From an uncultured Ruminococcus sp. (GTDB lineage Bacteria; Bacillota; Clostridia; Oscillospirales; Ruminococcaceae), in assembly GCA_945877315.1 (NCBI GenBank), contig CAMCRP010000038.1:1-32020 (forward strand): 32,020 nt of DNA. The letters are read 5' to 3'. Below the pieces are notes generated by a model. That model did not search any database and was not told the DNA's origin. It worked only from the letters and a program-made list of their open reading frames with translations. A program made the position numbers and the translations under genes. Positions 13,328-22,574 of this stretch are shown here, piece after piece; position 1 is the first letter of the stretch; the number at the start of each line of letters is the position of its first letter.

Positions 13328-15820
13328 TCAGGAAATTGAGATACTTTCAAAATAAAGAGCCAATGTTCTTGGATCATCACTTTGTCCAAGATCTTTCGGA
13401 GAACGTGCATCGGGGAGTTCAAAGGTCAGCTCAAGCATATTATCCTTAATACATGACGCAGGAATAGTAACTTCCTTTGTCTGCGTACCCTCTGCAATGA
13501 ATTCTTCAAGCTTTTCTCCATTGGCATAGATCTTTACGTTATGCTGCCCGTCAAAAGTATGATACGCCATAGACAGCTTCAGGTCAGAATTATCGTAACC
13601 ATTCAAGCTAAAGCTCATTGCGGCAGCATTGCTGTCAGTCCAGGTTCCCTCAGATTCGGCACCTGAAAATCCCGAAGCAATATAGCTGCGTGCTGTATTT
13701 CTTTCCTTATCAAAATACAGTTCCGTGCCGATATTGTAGTTATTGGTACTATCAGTCGGCTCACCGCCAACCGATGTACCCATAACCGGCAAGGTGTCAA
13801 GCTCAGTATCGGAGAATGTCATTTCAAACAGATCCAATGCCAGCAGTCTTTGATCCGCATACTCGGGATTTACCTCATTGGGGGATATTGCATTCGGAAT
13901 CACAAGCTTGATATTGAGTTTTGAATCTGTCACTAAGCTGCCGGGGATAATAACGGAATGTGTTTCACTGCCGTTTGCTGTAAACTTTTCCACTAAGGAA
14001 TCATTCACATATATTTCTACAGGCTGTTCACCGTTAAAAGTTGCGTAACTCATATCCCATCTGATGTTATGGAACGGTTCAGTTAAGGTGATATTTATCT
14101 CTGCCTCATGACCATTTGTCCAGATATGAGAATTTTCAGATGCAGAAAAACCGTTTACGACGAAGCATGCGATATTATTGGGATCCAATGCTCTGCCAAG
14201 CTTAACTTTTGTATCAAATGAACCACTGGGATATATTACACTTTCTCTGGAATTATAGGTTCTGTCAGCACTGTTGATATCATAAATATAGAGCGTTCTG
14301 TCACGTACAGTATCCTCCTGCAGGCTGTAAATAGTATTACCTGTATCATTGCCTGTAATATAGTATTTCAATGTCGGCAGGTAATCCTCTATCATAGAAA
14401 CAGGAGCTGTCGATACATTCAAGCTTCCGGAGGAGTTTTGTGGCTTTATCAGCAGCAGCGGATTAGGTCGGATATCCCAACCATGGTCTGCAGTAAATAT
14501 GATAGTTGTATTATCATATACTCCCGCACTTTTCAGCGATTCAATAAGCTTCGAAAATAATCTGACTACACCGATAGACTGTTCAAACTGACCGCTTGAA
14601 TAGTTTTCATCGTCCATATTAATTATTTTGTCGATCTTGCGGCAATATCTGTCGGTATTTACAGGCTCGTGCGGACCCTGTATCCAAAAAAACTGATAAA
14701 CACCATTTGAAGTTTCAGATGCTTGCACACCATTTTCTTCAAGGTAGCTGTATACATCATAATTAAAGTATAATCTGCTCTCTCCGCCTTTGAAAGTAGA
14801 AAAATCCATAGTGGAATACCAGAAATACTTTTTAAGGATATGTGGCATATATCTGAATGCAACCATTTTATATATACCGCCTGAAGCTTCCTTAACATTT
14901 CCTATATCTGAACGAGATGAGTTGAAATTCTTAATCTTATCTGATATATCGGGCGACACCACTTGTTCGGAACAATAAAGATACGTATCATAATTATTGG
15001 ATTCCAGAACATCGTAAAGATCTGTGTTATTATAAGCAGTCTTTACATTTTCCGCAAACGAAGGACCTACCTCGAACTGGTTGCCTGTCAGCAGCGTTAT
15101 TATCGATTCCTCAGACCATATTGATGTTCCGCAGGTATCCGAATAAAATGTAAATCCGTCAAAGGATTCTCTTAAGCTTGGTTCCGCATCAAGGACCGGC
15201 AAAAAGTCTGTTCCGTCAAATCCGTCTGCGACAAGAACAATAACATTGCTTTTGTTAGCAGAAAGCTTGAACTCATCAACACCGTCCAAGGAAAAATCTG
15301 TAGTTACAGGTTTGTTTGCAGAGCCGATGACCAATGTTCCCAAGGTAATTATCTCAATTCCGATTATTCCTGCAAAAACATACTTGCATATAGACTCAAA
15401 TGACTTTTTAAAATTGATTATATAGACTACGGCAGCGGTGAGAACTGCCCATAATGCAGTATCTATTATTGACCAAGTGGTGTAATTGCTCCAATCGATC
15501 GGTGTACCGTCCATATTTCCATAATTTACAAAAGTCCAGTTGCCCTGTAAATATGCGCAGAGCCCAAGAGCAGCTATGATAGATAAAACAATTCTCATAG
15601 CCTTTTCATTTATTATAGAAGCAATGAACAAAATAAGCATAAGCAGTGCAAATACCAGAAGTGTCGCCAAAAGTATTATAGGCAGCACATCTGTCACTGA
15701 GAACCAAAATTCGATTGCCTGTGACATAAGTATCTCAAGCGGTCCGAACAAACATACCGTTACAGCAAATAATGCCGATACGATCGTTTCCATGAATAGA
15801 TTTTTTTTGAAAAGTTCCAT
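13328..15820 (-). CDS. Membrane sulfatase-fold enzyme with tandem C-terminal beta domains
   Basis: This is about 830 residues; the ATG at 15820 and a TTG at 15826 both follow AAGGAG. About five membrane segments fill residues 10-170. Residues ~190-500 are an alkaline-phosphatase/sulfatase superfamily domain: NVIVLVADGFDG holds a metal-binding Asp, TSIWSEESIITLLTG the probable nucleophile region, GPHEP a further ligand, and FTADHGWD the Asp-His metal pair. This layout matches lipoteichoic acid synthase-like and phosphoethanolamine/phosphoglycerol transferases acting outside the membrane. The remaining ~330 residues form two homologous beta-rich domains (about 540-690 and 700-830), each with an AxxGFS segment, a T/M-SYATF or MAYHTF strand and an LAL-x-FE end. 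These are probably carbohydrate-binding; I do not recognise the family. The exact donor and acceptor are unknown. Confidence 0.78.
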   Translation of the reverse strand: MELFKKNLFMETIVSALFAVTVCLFGPLEILMSQAIEFWFSVTDVLPIILLATLLVFALLMLILFIASIINEKAMRIVLSIIAALGLCAYLQGNWTFVNYGNMDGTPIDWSNYTTWSIIDTALWAVLTAAVVYIINFKKSFESICKYVFAGIIGIEIITLGTLVIGSANKPVTTDFSLDGVDEFKLSANKSNVIVLVADGFDGTDFLPVLDAEPSLRESFDGFTFYSDTCGTSIWSEESIITLLTGNQFEVGPSFAENVKTAYNNTDLYDVLESNNYDTYLYCSEQVVSPDISDKIKNFNSSRSDIGNVKEASGGIYKMVAFRYMPHILKKYFWYSTMDFSTFKGGESRLYFNYDVYSYLEENGVQASETSNGVYQFFWIQGPHEPVNTDRYCRKIDKIINMDDENYSSGQFEQSIGVVRLFSKLIESLKSAGVYDNTTIIFTADHGWDIRPNPLLLIKPQNSSGSLNVSTAPVSMIEDYLPTLKYYITGNDTGNTIYSLQEDTVRDRTLYIYDINSADRTYNSRESVIYPSGSFDTKVKLGRALDPNNIACFVVNGFSASENSHIWTNGHEAEINITLTEPFHNIRWDMSYATFNGEQPVEIYVNDSLVEKFTANGSETHSVIIPGSLVTDSKLNIKLVIPNAISPNEVNPEYADQRLLALDLFEMTFSDTELDTLPVMGTSVGGEPTDSTNNYNIGTELYFDKERNTARSYIASGFSGAESEGTWTDSNAAAMSFSLNGYDNSDLKLSMAYHTFDGQHNVKIYANGEKLEEFIAEGTQTKEVTIPASCIKDNMLELTFELPDARSPKDLGQSDDPRTLALYFESISIS

Positions 15821-15998
15821 TTTCAATTTTACTCCTTATTGCTATTGCTTTTTAATAATAACTGCATTTCATAACATTTCCGAACCATTCTGAAACAGAA
15901 AAAGTTATGTATTCTATCGGTCTTCGAAAACGTTCACAGGCGTGGTTTGTCATGCCGCAATGTAAACTTGATACCAACGAAAAAACATATCGGCATAA

Positions 15999-17174
15999 TT
16001 ATTTCTGTTTTTTTATGATAAACTCCGTCATCAGCCTGCGTACAAGCTCCGCAGAACAATTCTCCTCCACATATTTCTTGGCTGCAGCACTCATCTTGTT
16101 ACAGCGGTCACTGTCGGAAATAAGTGCATTGAGAGCATTTTCCAGATTTCTCTCTGCATTATCAAGCTCTATCTTGCAAACGCAGTCATCGGGAAGCTCG
16201 GAGAACCAGCCGCCGTTATTTGTAACGCAAACCTTGCCCATCTGAAGTGTACGAAGCATTGCAGCAGAGGTCTCCCCCATTGAAGGATTTCTGAGATTAA
16301 CGATTATATCGGCATAGTGAACGAAGCTGTTGAACTCGTCAAGCTCGGTAAAGCCTGTCTTTATAATAAGGCCGTCCTCCAGCTCGTCATTGACATATTC
16401 ACCCTTGCCAACCATTACATAGCAGATCTTCTTATGGGACTTTGCTGCAATATTCTTTACAGCGTGACATGTTTCCCTGTTGAGCTTTGTTCCCTGAATA
16501 TATCCGAATGCACAGATAACGACAGCATCTGTTGGTACATGGTATTTTGCGAACAGCTTTTCCCTGTCAATAATAACAGTATCCTCGGCTATCTGCTCGA
16601 TAAGATTAATATGCTTCACATGCTCGGCATTTACCAAACCCGTTTCAAGGATTTTATTCTTCGTGTATTCCGAATGAGTGATGAATCTGTTTCCCGATTT
16701 GAGCAGCTCGGTATTCAGGGGAAGCTTGGAGGCCAGTTCAATATTGATCTGATGATTTTTCATTCCCTCTTTAAAGGAAACAAAATCCTCTATGGAGAAT
16801 TTTTTATATAAAGCTGAAAAAAGAGAACCCTTCTGTTCCTTATAATATCCCCAGATAAAATTAAAAAGCACCAGGTCATGCTGAATTATAACTCCGGGAT
16901 GCTCCAATGCAGCCTCATATATGTACGTATGAAAATCCGCATTGTTTCCCATATTGTAAAGAATATAGTCAAAGCTGTCGAAATCCACCGTATCGGCTCC
17001 GAATTTCAGCACGGGATAATTTTTAATGGAGTCATCGGTGATCTCATAATTATCCGAAAACAGCGTAATATCAAAATTATCTTTAAGCACATTTACAAGT
17101 ATTACGGAATAATCCGATATTCCGCTTTTCATCGGAGGAAACGGACTTGCATATAAAAGTTTAGGCTTACTCAT
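15999..17174 (-). CDS. GT4-like glycosyltransferase
   Basis: This is 391 residues with a GT-B fold. The N-terminal half begins LLYASPFPPMKSGISDYS, the donor-side glycine loop seen in WcaC/WbaZ-like GT4 enzymes. The C-terminal half has VICAFGYIQGTKLN, NLRNPSMGETSAAMLRTLQMG (one catalytic-type Glu of the EX7E motif; the second position is Thr) and VTNNGGW. It transfers a sugar from a nucleotide donor, probably a GDP-sugar in this context. The ATG has AAGGAG 7 bases upstream. 172 bases of gene-free DNA separate it from the sulfatase-fold gene, the largest gap in the operon, with no clear promoter or terminator. Confidence 0.83.
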   Translation of the reverse strand: MSKPKLLYASPFPPMKSGISDYSVILVNVLKDNFDITLFSDNYEITDDSIKNYPVLKFGADTVDFDSFDYILYNMGNNADFHTYIYEAALEHPGVIIQHDLVLFNFIWGYYKEQKGSLFSALYKKFSIEDFVSFKEGMKNHQINIELASKLPLNTELLKSGNRFITHSEYTKNKILETGLVNAEHVKHINLIEQIAEDTVIIDREKLFAKYHVPTDAVVICAFGYIQGTKLNRETCHAVKNIAAKSHKKICYVMVGKGEYVNDELEDGLIIKTGFTELDEFNSFVHYADIIVNLRNPSMGETSAAMLRTLQMGKVCVTNNGGWFSELPDDCVCKIELDNAERNLENALNALISDSDRCNKMSAAAKKYVEENCSAELVRRLMTEFIIKKQK

Positions 17175-17185
17175 TGATACACTCC

Positions 17186-18232
17186 TTAATCAGCAAGCAG
17201 ACTGTCAATAACATAATCCCAGTCCATATGCTTGTCCACAAGCGACTGCTTTCCTGCTTTTCCTAATTTTTCAGCCTCGCCGCGGTTATTATAAAGATGA
17301 TCTATTCTTTCGGCAATAAGCTTCGGATCGGGCTCGGTAATATAGCCGTTTACATTGTCCTCCACAAACTCAAGAGGTCCGCCCGAATCCGTATGTACGA
17401 TAACGGGCTTTTCGGAGAAAAATCCCTCTAAAGTGATATAGCCGTAATCCTCGTCATATGCTCCGAAATAAACGCAAAGGCATCTTGCATAGTAGTCTAT
17501 TTTTTCCTCTTCGGAGATAAAGCCCGCAAGAATGACCTTTTTCTCAAGATGGTTTTCCTTGATAAGAGTTTTTAAGTATTCTATCTCCTTGGTATCTCCG
17601 CCGCCTGCTATCACTACTTTAGCATCGGACTTTATATATTTAGCCGCCTCCACCACAAGCCTTTGACGCTTTATTGTGTTTATACGGCTGGGATAAAATA
17701 CAAAATCCTCATAGCCCTCGCAGTGAAGCTTTTCGTAATTCAAGGGCGGGTGATAAAGTGCGGTAGAATCTATATCACAATATTTTTTCAGTCGGTTTGA
17801 AGTATTCTGAGCGTTTGTGAAAATATGCTTTGCTTCGGGAATGTATTTTTTATCGCATTCCATTATAAACTGCCTGATCTCCTCGCCGTTTTCCCAGTAT
17901 TCCACATCACCATAGCCGGAACCCCACATATCATATACCTGTCTGTGCTGATGAAGGAGCCATAAGACCTTATTGTCGTGTTTAACGTAGATAGCGGGAA
18001 ATTTCATAGCAATAACTCTGTCTATCTTATCGCCGTTTGCTTCTGTGAGATCAATCATTCTCCCGATATTTACAGACTTTACCAATGACTCCCATGGATA
18101 CCATTTGAATGGAATAGTAATGATGTCTACGATATGACCGCGTTTTTTAAGCTCATCTCTCAGCATTTCGGCGTGTATTTCCGCACCGCCTCTTGCAAAT
18201 GGCACCTGAACCATAGCAATAGCAATCCTCAC
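17186..18232 (-). CDS. GT4 family glycosyltransferase
   Basis: This is 348 residues with a retaining GT-B glycosyltransferase layout: GGAEIHAEML (15-24) at the N-terminus, FYPSRINTIKRQ (179-190; Arg183 and Lys188 are the likely phosphate contacts), VVIAGGGD (206-213), and a clean EX7E motif E261-E269 in AYDEDYGYITLEGF. The GTG start follows AAGGGGG. It is 11 bases from the next glycosyltransferase and 13 from the upstream gene, so it is tightly packed in the operon. WbpY/WbpZ-like D-rhamnosyl or mannosyl transfer is possible given gmd-rmd nearby, but specificity cannot be read from sequence. Confidence 0.9.
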   Translation of the reverse strand: MRIAIAMVQVPFARGGAEIHAEMLRDELKKRGHIVDIITIPFKWYPWESLVKSVNIGRMIDLTEANGDKIDRVIAMKFPAIYVKHDNKVLWLLHQHRQVYDMWGSGYGDVEYWENGEEIRQFIMECDKKYIPEAKHIFTNAQNTSNRLKKYCDIDSTALYHPPLNYEKLHCEGYEDFVFYPSRINTIKRQRLVVEAAKYIKSDAKVVIAGGGDTKEIEYLKTLIKENHLEKKVILAGFISEEEKIDYYARCLCVYFGAYDEDYGYITLEGFFSEKPVIVHTDSGGPLEFVEDNVNGYITEPDPKLIAERIDHLYNNRGEAEKLGKAGKQSLVDKHMDWDYVIDSLLAD

Positions 18233-18245
18233 TAGGAATACCCCC

Positions 18246-18767
18246 TTAAACTAATCTTTTGTGCCCCGAAAGTTCATCGGCAAACTTTCTTTCCTTTATA
18301 ACCATAAGCGCAGCACTTATAACAGAAGGCTCGGAACCGATGTAAAGAACGCCATCTTCAAAATGAAAATCCATTCCCTCCGACAAGCAGAGCCTTGGAA
18401 GATAAAATTCCTTTGCCAGCCTAGTGCAGCTGCTTTCCCTGTCTGACGTAATAAGCGCCTCACTTCCAAGAAACCGTGTAAGCAGTCTGTCACCGTCATC
18501 AGCATTGATAAACTCAAATTCCTCTGCTGTTCCATAGCCCGCCATCAGCTTTCTGATATACGGTGTATTCTTATCATTGCCCACTATATATATCCTTATC
18601 CTGCCGTCATAAGCTCTCTTATAGAGAGAAACGGCATTTATCACCCTTGCAAGCTGATCCTCTGTGCAGCATTCGTCAAGGACAATGCCCATCAGATCGG
18701 TTTCGATAAGCTCGCACAAAAGCTCTTCTTCAGGATTTGAACTTTTTATAGTTTCAATATCTGTCAT
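18246..18767 (-). CDS. Orphan Rossmann-like protein resembling a GT-B C-terminal half
   Basis: This is 173 residues. The order of elements (IRIYIVGNDKNTPYIRKLM, then FEFINADDGDRLLTRFLGSEALITSDRESSCTRLAKEF, then PRLCL and a final helix) follows the C-terminal Rossmann half of GT4 glycosyltransferases, with an E-S-S-C-T-R-L-A stretch in place of EX7E. There is no N-terminal half. It may be a non-catalytic subunit of one of the adjacent glycosyltransferases or a decayed enzyme that is still open. The ATG start has only a weak ribosome site (GGTG). I cannot assign a family. Confidence 0.6.
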   Translation of the reverse strand: MTDIETIKSSNPEEELLCELIETDLMGIVLDECCTEDQLARVINAVSLYKRAYDGRIRIYIVGNDKNTPYIRKLMAGYGTAEEFEFINADDGDRLLTRFLGSEALITSDRESSCTRLAKEFYLPRLCLSEGMDFHFEDGVLYIGSEPSVISAALMVIKERKFADELSGHKRLV

Positions 18768-18779
18768 ACAGCGAACACC

Positions 18780-21206
18780 TTACTTTCTTGCGATCACAGC
18801 ATAATCCTGACTGCCGTATAATAGCTCGGACACTCTCTGCATAGCTTTGTTGAACTCCTCAAAATCAGGCTCGTTCTCCTTGAGCTTCGGTATGCTGAAA
18901 GGCAGTCTGCTGCTGTCGGTATAAAGAATATCCACCTGTGAAAATCCTGCTTTTTCGGCAATATATTTCAGCGTGAAAGGATGCACCGGCTTCTGATGGG
19001 AAGGATCCATATAAAAGCACTCGGTATAAATTGCCAGCGACCTTGGATTAGGCGTTTCCATAATAAGACAGCTGCCTTTCTCAAGCTTTTCATATGCCAT
19101 ATTGCATATGGTCACTATCTGATCGACGGATATATGCTCGACCACCTGACCGAGGAATATGCCATCGGTGCTTTCCTGACGGCTCAGATAAGCAACGGCG
19201 TCATCAAGAACTACGGGCAATCCAAGCGACTTCATATATTCCACATAAGGCTCATACTGATCTACGCCTGTAACGCCCACGTGGTTTTCCGTAAGCAGCT
19301 CGGTAAATTCTCCTCTGCCGCAGCCAAGGTCAAGAACCTTTTCCCTGCCTTCAAAATACGGCAGATATACCCTCTGAACAGATTTAATGTGCTCTCTGCT
19401 TCCTCTGAAATGATTTTCAAAATCGAAATAATCTATTGAAGAATAAACAGTGGCAGAAGGCACCGCATGAGTGTGATCGGCGGCAGTATCGGAGGAAGTC
19501 TTTTCGGCTGTTCCCGCCGTACCCTTTTCCAGCGCATTTATTCTTGATTTTAGGCTGAATACCTCTGCAAGAAGCAGCTGTATTGTTTTCTTGTCATCAT
19601 TAACATACTCGGAAAGGATACCGTCATAATTAGCCAAAGCCTTGTTTATATCGGAAACATTGCTGCCAATATTATGTGTGTAGCCGTCCAGTTCCCTTAT
19701 GCTGTTTTCATAGGAAACACTTCTTCTGTCGATCTCCTCCGACAGCCGTGCAACAGCATCGGACTGCTCGGTCAGATATTTTGAATGCGCTTCACTTGCT
19801 TTATTCAGTTCGCTGACATTATCCCCTATCTGATGTGTATAGCCGTCCAGCTCTCTGAAACTGTTTTCAAAGGAAGCTGTTCTGTTATCTGCATCCTTTG
19901 CCAATTGTGTTATTGATGCAGACTGTTCACCCAAAATCTTTTCGTGATTATCTGTTATACTATTTAAACTGTTGACATTGTCGCCTATCTGATGTGTAAA
20001 GGTATCCAGCTCTCTTAAACTGCTTTCCATAGTTTCCGACAGACCTTCAAGTTCTGTGAACCTTTTCTCCGCAGCCTTCGACTTCTCTTCGAGACCCGTG
20101 AATCTTTCTTCCGCAGCCTTTGACTCTTTTTCAAGACCCGTAAGCCTTTCCTCCGCAGCTTTCGACTTCTCTTCAAGCCCCATGAATCTTTCTTCCGCAG
20201 CCTTTGACTCTTTTTCAAGACCCGTAAGCCTTTCTTCCGCAGCCTTTGACTCTTTTTCAAGACCCGTAAGCCTTTCTTCCGCAGCCTCCGATTGCTCTGT
20301 GAGCTTGCTTAACTTACCGTCAAGACCGATATTCTGATGTATAAACTCCGCTGTTCTTCCGTCAATGATGTTTATTCTCTGAGTAAGCCGAGAGCTTACT
20401 TTATTTATCTCTTCATCAAAAACAAATCTGCCGCTGTTAAGCTTATCCAGCAAGCGGTAGTTTTCATTTCTAAGCTCATTGATCCTTCTGTTTGCCCCGA
20501 AAAGATTCCAAACATATCGTCCACATCTTCCAATAACTGGAATATTCATCAGCTTTTTGCGTCGCATTCTCTTTCGGTATGCTGCATCAAGCCCTGCTAT
20601 CTCCACAGAATGCTGTTCACCCTCCGGCGAATGCCGCAGCATGAACAGTATTTCAACGGGACTGTATTTATCGGAACGAAGCAACGAAAGGAAGTTATTT
20701 TCCCCCTCGGGATCGGGTCTTCTCAAAAGTATACGGATATAAGCGTTTTCTATGAATTCTCGGTCGTGATAACGGTAAAATTCATTAATGTCTATATTGT
20801 CAAATCCTGTGAGCACTATACCCCGCTGCTTTGCTTCATCGGAGTTTGCCATAGCTTCAAGAAGCTTTGTCTTGGCTTCCCTGCTGCTGTCTGCGGATAA
20901 TGCCGCCGACAATGATATCAAGGCTGCTCTTTCGGGAACCCTTCCGAGAATACACATATATGCCATATTTGCAAATCGTTCGCCTTCATAGAGCAGTATC
21001 TCGCGGATATTTATTACGCCGTTTTCTTCGGAAGAAATAAATGAGGGAACGATATATTCTAATTTATCCAGACTGTTCTTTTTCTTTTTCAGCTCCCCAT
21101 AAAGAGCTGCGTATCGCAAAGTATTTTCATCGCAGACATCTAATGTCTTTTTGTCAAATGCTTTATTGCATATAAATTCTGCGCTGTTATCTAAATCAGA
21201 AATCAT
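18780..21206 (-). CDS. DUF4214-like / coiled-coil / SAM methyltransferase protein (possible chain-end capping ruler)
   Basis: This is 808 residues in three parts. Residues ~65-200 hold two DUF4214-like helical units (FANMAYMCILGRVPE and FIENAYIRILLRRPDPEGENN). Residues ~240-560 form a long coiled coil: six 14-residue units of SKAAEERLTGLEKE type (306-389), then three ~53-residue units starting RELDGYTHQIGDN (398, 451, 504). Residues ~590-808 are a class I methyltransferase with VLDLGCGRGEF (624-634), GVDQYEPY and VVEHI. A methyltransferase on a long coiled coil resembles WbdD-type enzymes, which cap O-antigen chains and set their length; the kinase domain of WbdD is missing. It lies next to the exporter ATPase, whose C-terminal domain could recognise the cap. 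RBS AGAGGTG. Confidence 0.82.
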   Translation of the reverse strand: MISDLDNSAEFICNKAFDKKTLDVCDENTLRYAALYGELKKKKNSLDKLEYIVPSFISSEENGVINIREILLYEGERFANMAYMCILGRVPERAALISLSAALSADSSREAKTKLLEAMANSDEAKQRGIVLTGFDNIDINEFYRYHDREFIENAYIRILLRRPDPEGENNFLSLLRSDKYSPVEILFMLRHSPEGEQHSVEIAGLDAAYRKRMRRKKLMNIPVIGRCGRYVWNLFGANRRINELRNENYRLLDKLNSGRFVFDEEINKVSSRLTQRINIIDGRTAEFIHQNIGLDGKLSKLTEQSEAAEERLTGLEKESKAAEERLTGLEKESKAAEERFMGLEEKSKAAEERLTGLEKESKAAEERFTGLEEKSKAAEKRFTELEGLSETMESSLRELDTFTHQIGDNVNSLNSITDNHEKILGEQSASITQLAKDADNRTASFENSFRELDGYTHQIGDNVSELNKASEAHSKYLTEQSDAVARLSEEIDRRSVSYENSIRELDGYTHNIGSNVSDINKALANYDGILSEYVNDDKKTIQLLLAEVFSLKSRINALEKGTAGTAEKTSSDTAADHTHAVPSATVYSSIDYFDFENHFRGSREHIKSVQRVYLPYFEGREKVLDLGCGRGEFTELLTENHVGVTGVDQYEPYVEYMKSLGLPVVLDDAVAYLSRQESTDGIFLGQVVEHISVDQIVTICNMAYEKLEKGSCLIMETPNPRSLAIYTECFYMDPSHQKPVHPFTLKYIAEKAGFSQVDILYTDSSRLPFSIPKLKENEPDFEEFNKAMQRVSELLYGSQDYAVIARK
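20040..20291 (-). repeat. Six tandem 42-bp coding repeats in the coiled coil
   Basis: The 84 residues 306-389 of the methyltransferase protein are six consecutive 14-residue (two-heptad) units encoded by near-identical 42-bp repeats. The high DNA identity between non-adjacent units (an LTGLEKE type and an FxGLEEK type alternate in part) indicates recent expansion by slippage or recombination. Copy-number change here would change the coiled-coil length in steps of about 2 nm. Confidence 0.88.
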
Positions 21207-21261
21207 AGCACACCTCTGTGATAATCACATTATTTCATTTTCTTAGCAAGCGGCGTATTGA

Positions 21262-22557
21262 TCAGCATTTACCGAGATCCCATTCATGAGCTATTCTGGT
21301 TACACCAATATCGTCTATGTTAGATGTAACAGTGATCATTGCAGCTTCTCTATAATAGTCTATGGGTATTCCTTGCCCTTGCTGGATGGCAAAATCAAGA
21401 AGGTATTCGCCCGAGATCAATGAAACATTGGTCAGCTTAATGACCATACTTCCCGATTTTTCCAGCGAAAATTCGGGGAGTCTGTCTATCCTTGTATTGG
21501 TGCCGTAGCAGCAAACGCCGTCACGGTTGAATATGCCTATACCGAAAACAGCATCATATACGGGATTCTTTACCTCATAGGAAAGCTCTATCTCAATATC
21601 ATCGTTTGTACTGAATATCCTGCTTTCCTTTCCGTCAGCCGTGCGTATGCTTATAGCTGTTATCTCGGCATCCTTGCTGCCCCATCTTTTCTTCGGCTCC
21701 TCAGGAACAGCCTCCGATTCTGAAGAAGCTTCGGGCTGCCCGCCAACGGGTTGCTCCTCTGATTGCTGCTTGGGCTCTTCCTTTATGACCTGCACCTCGG
21801 CATTTTCGGAGGCCTTTTGTTTTTGAATCATATAATCAAGATATGTCATATGAACAGTCTTAGGATCTCCCTCTGCGCAGATGACACCGTCATTTATCCA
21901 GAAGGATCTTTCACATATCTGCTCTATTTGTGTAAGACTGTGAGATACAATTACTATCGTGGTACCGTTTGCCTTGATCTCCTTGAGCCTGTTGAAGCAT
22001 TTATTCTGAAATGCCACATCACCTACGGCAAGTATCTCATCTATCATCAGCACATCAGCGTCTACATTTATAGCCACCGCAAATGCCAATCTCATATACA
22101 TACCCGAAGAATATGTTCTGACGGGGTTATCTATAAACTCCTCTATTTCGGAAAAATCTATAATTGATTGGATCCTTTCGTCTATTTCCTTCTTTGACAA
22201 GCCGAAAATAGCCGCATTTGTGTATATATTCTCTCTTCCGCTCATATCCGGGTGAAAGCCTGCGCCCAGCTCAATAAGGCTTGAAACTCTGCCCTTTATC
22301 TCTATGCTGCCCTTGTCGGGGTACATTATTCTGGTGAGCATTTTCAGCATTGTGCTTTTTCCGCAGCCGTTATGTCCCACCAAGCCTATGGCCTCGCCTT
22401 TTTTAACGTCAAAGGAAATGCCCTTGATGACCTCATGAGTTTCATATTTTCTTCTTTTGCTGAAAAGGATAGTTTCCTTCAGGCTGTATCCGCGGTCGCT
22501 GTATATCCTGAAGGATTTATACACATCGGTCACTTTGATAGCAATATCTTTTTCCAT
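21262..22557 (-). CDS. ABC transporter ATPase, Wzt/TagH type, with C-terminal extension
   Basis: This is 431 residues. The nucleotide-binding domain (1-240) has GHNGCGKST (61-69, Walker A), YSSGMYMRLAFA (signature, 149-160) and VLMIDE (169-174, Walker B), with the EILAVGD and RENIYTNAAIFGL segments typical of polysaccharide and teichoic acid exporters. A low-complexity Glu/Gln/Pro/Ser linker (245-290) leads to a beta-sandwich-like domain (291-431, beginning RWGSKDAEITAISI). This is the Wzt C-terminal domain type that binds the capped end of the glycan in O-antigen exporters. It powers export of the polymer with the permease encoded immediately upstream (18-base gap). Confidence 0.93.
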   Translation of the reverse strand: MEKDIAIKVTDVYKSFRIYSDRGYSLKETILFSKRRKYETHEVIKGISFDVKKGEAIGLVGHNGCGKSTMLKMLTRIMYPDKGSIEIKGRVSSLIELGAGFHPDMSGRENIYTNAAIFGLSKKEIDERIQSIIDFSEIEEFIDNPVRTYSSGMYMRLAFAVAINVDADVLMIDEILAVGDVAFQNKCFNRLKEIKANGTTIVIVSHSLTQIEQICERSFWINDGVICAEGDPKTVHMTYLDYMIQKQKASENAEVQVIKEEPKQQSEEQPVGGQPEASSESEAVPEEPKKRWGSKDAEITAISIRTADGKESRIFSTNDDIEIELSYEVKNPVYDAVFGIGIFNRDGVCCYGTNTRIDRLPEFSLEKSGSMVIKLTNVSLISGEYLLDFAIQQGQGIPIDYYREAAMITVTSNIDDIGVTRIAHEWDLGKC

Positions 22558-22574
22558 TGTTTTTTATCTCTCCA

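Noticed and set aside
13308..13328. Split of the YidC-TagF or sulfatase-fold genes into separate ORFs
   Set aside because: Each is a continuous frame with its own ribosome site, and the boundaries between them (19 bases) are normal operon spacing.
20040..20291. 42-bp tandem repeats as a CRISPR array
   Set aside because: The repeats are contiguous with no spacers, and they encode heptad-rich protein in frame within a larger gene.
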